A stretch of DNA of 64,000 bases from Desulfocarbo indianensis. Its GTDB lineage: Bacteria > Desulfobacterota > Desulfarculia > Desulfarculales > Desulfarculaceae. This document shows positions 63,491 to 64,000 of this stretch, piece after piece. The stretch is from positions 62,001-126,000 of the forward strand of contig LBMP01000004.1 in NCBI GenBank assembly GCA_001184205.1, in the 5' to 3' direction. Numbering within the stretch: position 1 is the first letter of the stretch; each line of letters starts with the position of its first letter. The notes beneath the pieces are model-generated. The model saw only the letters and a program-made list of their open reading frames with translations. It did not search any database and was not told the origin of the DNA. A program made the position numbers and the translations under genes.

Positions 63491-64000
63491 CTAGTGCCTG
63501 TTCGGCCGGGCCCCGGAACGGGGCACGATGACGGTCTGTCCCTCCTGGAGGCCCTTTTTTATCTCCACCCGGTTCTGCTGGCTCCAGCCGGTTTCCACTT
63601 CCTGGGGGCGGGCGTCGCCGTTTTCCACCAGGTAGACCACTTCCTTTCCGGCCTTGCGCCGCACCGCCTCGGCCGGCAGCCACAGGGCGTCTTGCTTGCG
63701 GTCTGCCACGATGGAAACGTTGGCGGTCATCTCCGGCTTCAGGAGGCCCTGGTATTGGTCCTGTATCTCGATGATCACCGCGTAGTAGACCACGTTGTCG
63801 ATGATCTTGGCCGAGGGATAGATGGCCTGCACCCGCCCCTGGAAGCGCCGGCCGGGAAAGGCGTCCACCGTGAACCAGGCCTTTTGCTCTATCTTGACCT
63901 GGCCCACGTCGGTTTCGTCCACGTAGTCGTCCACCTGCAGCCGCCCCAGGTCCACGATGGTGATGAAGGTGGGCGCGTTGAGACTGGCGGCCACGGTCTC
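63491..64000 (-). CDS. MacA-like periplasmic adaptor (N-terminus outside the window)
   Basis: Only the last 169 residues are visible. They contain the MacA-type second half-lipoyl and beta-barrel part (FITIVDLGRLQVDDYVDETDVGQVKI, AWFTVDAFPGRRFQGRVQAIYP) and the membrane-proximal domain (ALWLPAEAVRRKAGKEVVYLVENGDARPQEVETGW). The order adaptor, ATPase, two permeases matches tripartite MacAB-type exporters. The coding frame runs off the right edge of the window. Confidence 0.9.
   Translation of the reverse strand, partial: ETVAASLNAPTFITIVDLGRLQVDDYVDETDVGQVKIEQKAWFTVDAFPGRRFQGRVQAIYPSAKIIDNVVYYAVIIEIQDQYQGLLKPEMTANVSIVADRKQDALWLPAEAVRRKAGKEVVYLVENGDARPQEVETGWSQQNRVEIKKGLQEGQTVIVPRSGARPNRH

Overview
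The window is GC-rich (strikingly so in most genes) and densely packed, with frequent GTG and TTG starts and stop/start overlaps of the ATGA type. The gene content (HdrA/MvhD electron-transfer modules beside two MetF-type proteins and MetV, many PAS histidine kinases, RapZ/PtsN/EIIA-Man beside rpoN, a Desulfovibrio-style ferredoxin) points to a strictly anaerobic member of the Desulfobacterota (former Deltaproteobacteria), possibly near Desulfarculus. The taxon is an inference from gene content, not from a marker gene. No rRNA, CRISPR array, transposase or integrase is visible.

Layout. 1-5631: a TetR-controlled RND efflux operon (tetR, outer-membrane factor, adaptor, permease cut by the window edge) with a palindromic operator inside the promoter. 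6.0-6.6 kb: a NifU/IscU-type Fe-S scaffold. 6.8-17.8 kb (minus strand): a long unidirectional block, metF-like, hdrA-like, mvhD, metV, metF, a CheY-like receiver, a protein made only of ACT-like modules, a Cys-rich PAS histidine kinase and a REC-PAS-histidine kinase. This C1/electron-bifurcation plus signalling block is the most unusual part of the window. 18.2-24.5 kb (plus): a sterol-desaturase-family hydroxylase, a rhodanese-ferritin fusion, an acyl-CoA ligase, a CBS-ACT protein, a sulfite-oxidase-fold protein lacking the molybdenum-ligating Cys, and a phosphofructokinase. 24.6-29.6 kb (minus): an ABC-2 drug exporter (HlyD adaptor, twin ATPase, two permeases). 29.9-33.1 kb: small secreted protein, HD/HDOD regulator, an exported PIMT and a zinc-ribbon protein. 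33.4-35.7 kb: a large repeat-rich lipoprotein with AT-richer composition.

35.9-46.4 kb (minus) is core housekeeping: gap-pgk-tpiA-secG-tRNA-Leu(GAG), and lptC-lptA-lptB-rpoN-hpf-ptsN-rapZ-EIIA-rimI, with a 25/26-bp tandem repeat inserted between ptsN and rapZ. 47-49 kb: a chemoreceptor. 49.1-52.9 kb: an oligopeptide ABC importer without its ATPases. 53-60.2 kb (plus): nitroreductase, lipoprotein, coaBC, family-4 uracil-DNA glycosylase, NfeD protease, stomatin-like protein, Rho-N-like protein, HD protein, ferredoxin. 60.3-64 kb (minus): a MacAB-like exporter with two different permeases.

How it fits together: the hdrA/mvhD/metV/metF genes look like an electron-transfer module feeding or draining methylene-tetrahydrofolate reduction in the Wood-Ljungdahl pathway, and the following signalling genes may sense metabolite or redox state for the same cell function. 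Two inverted-repeat elements sharing near-identical ends (58.5 and 60.2 kb) sit at gene boundaries and look like a small dispersed repeat family. All coordinates were read by eye; no similarity search was run.
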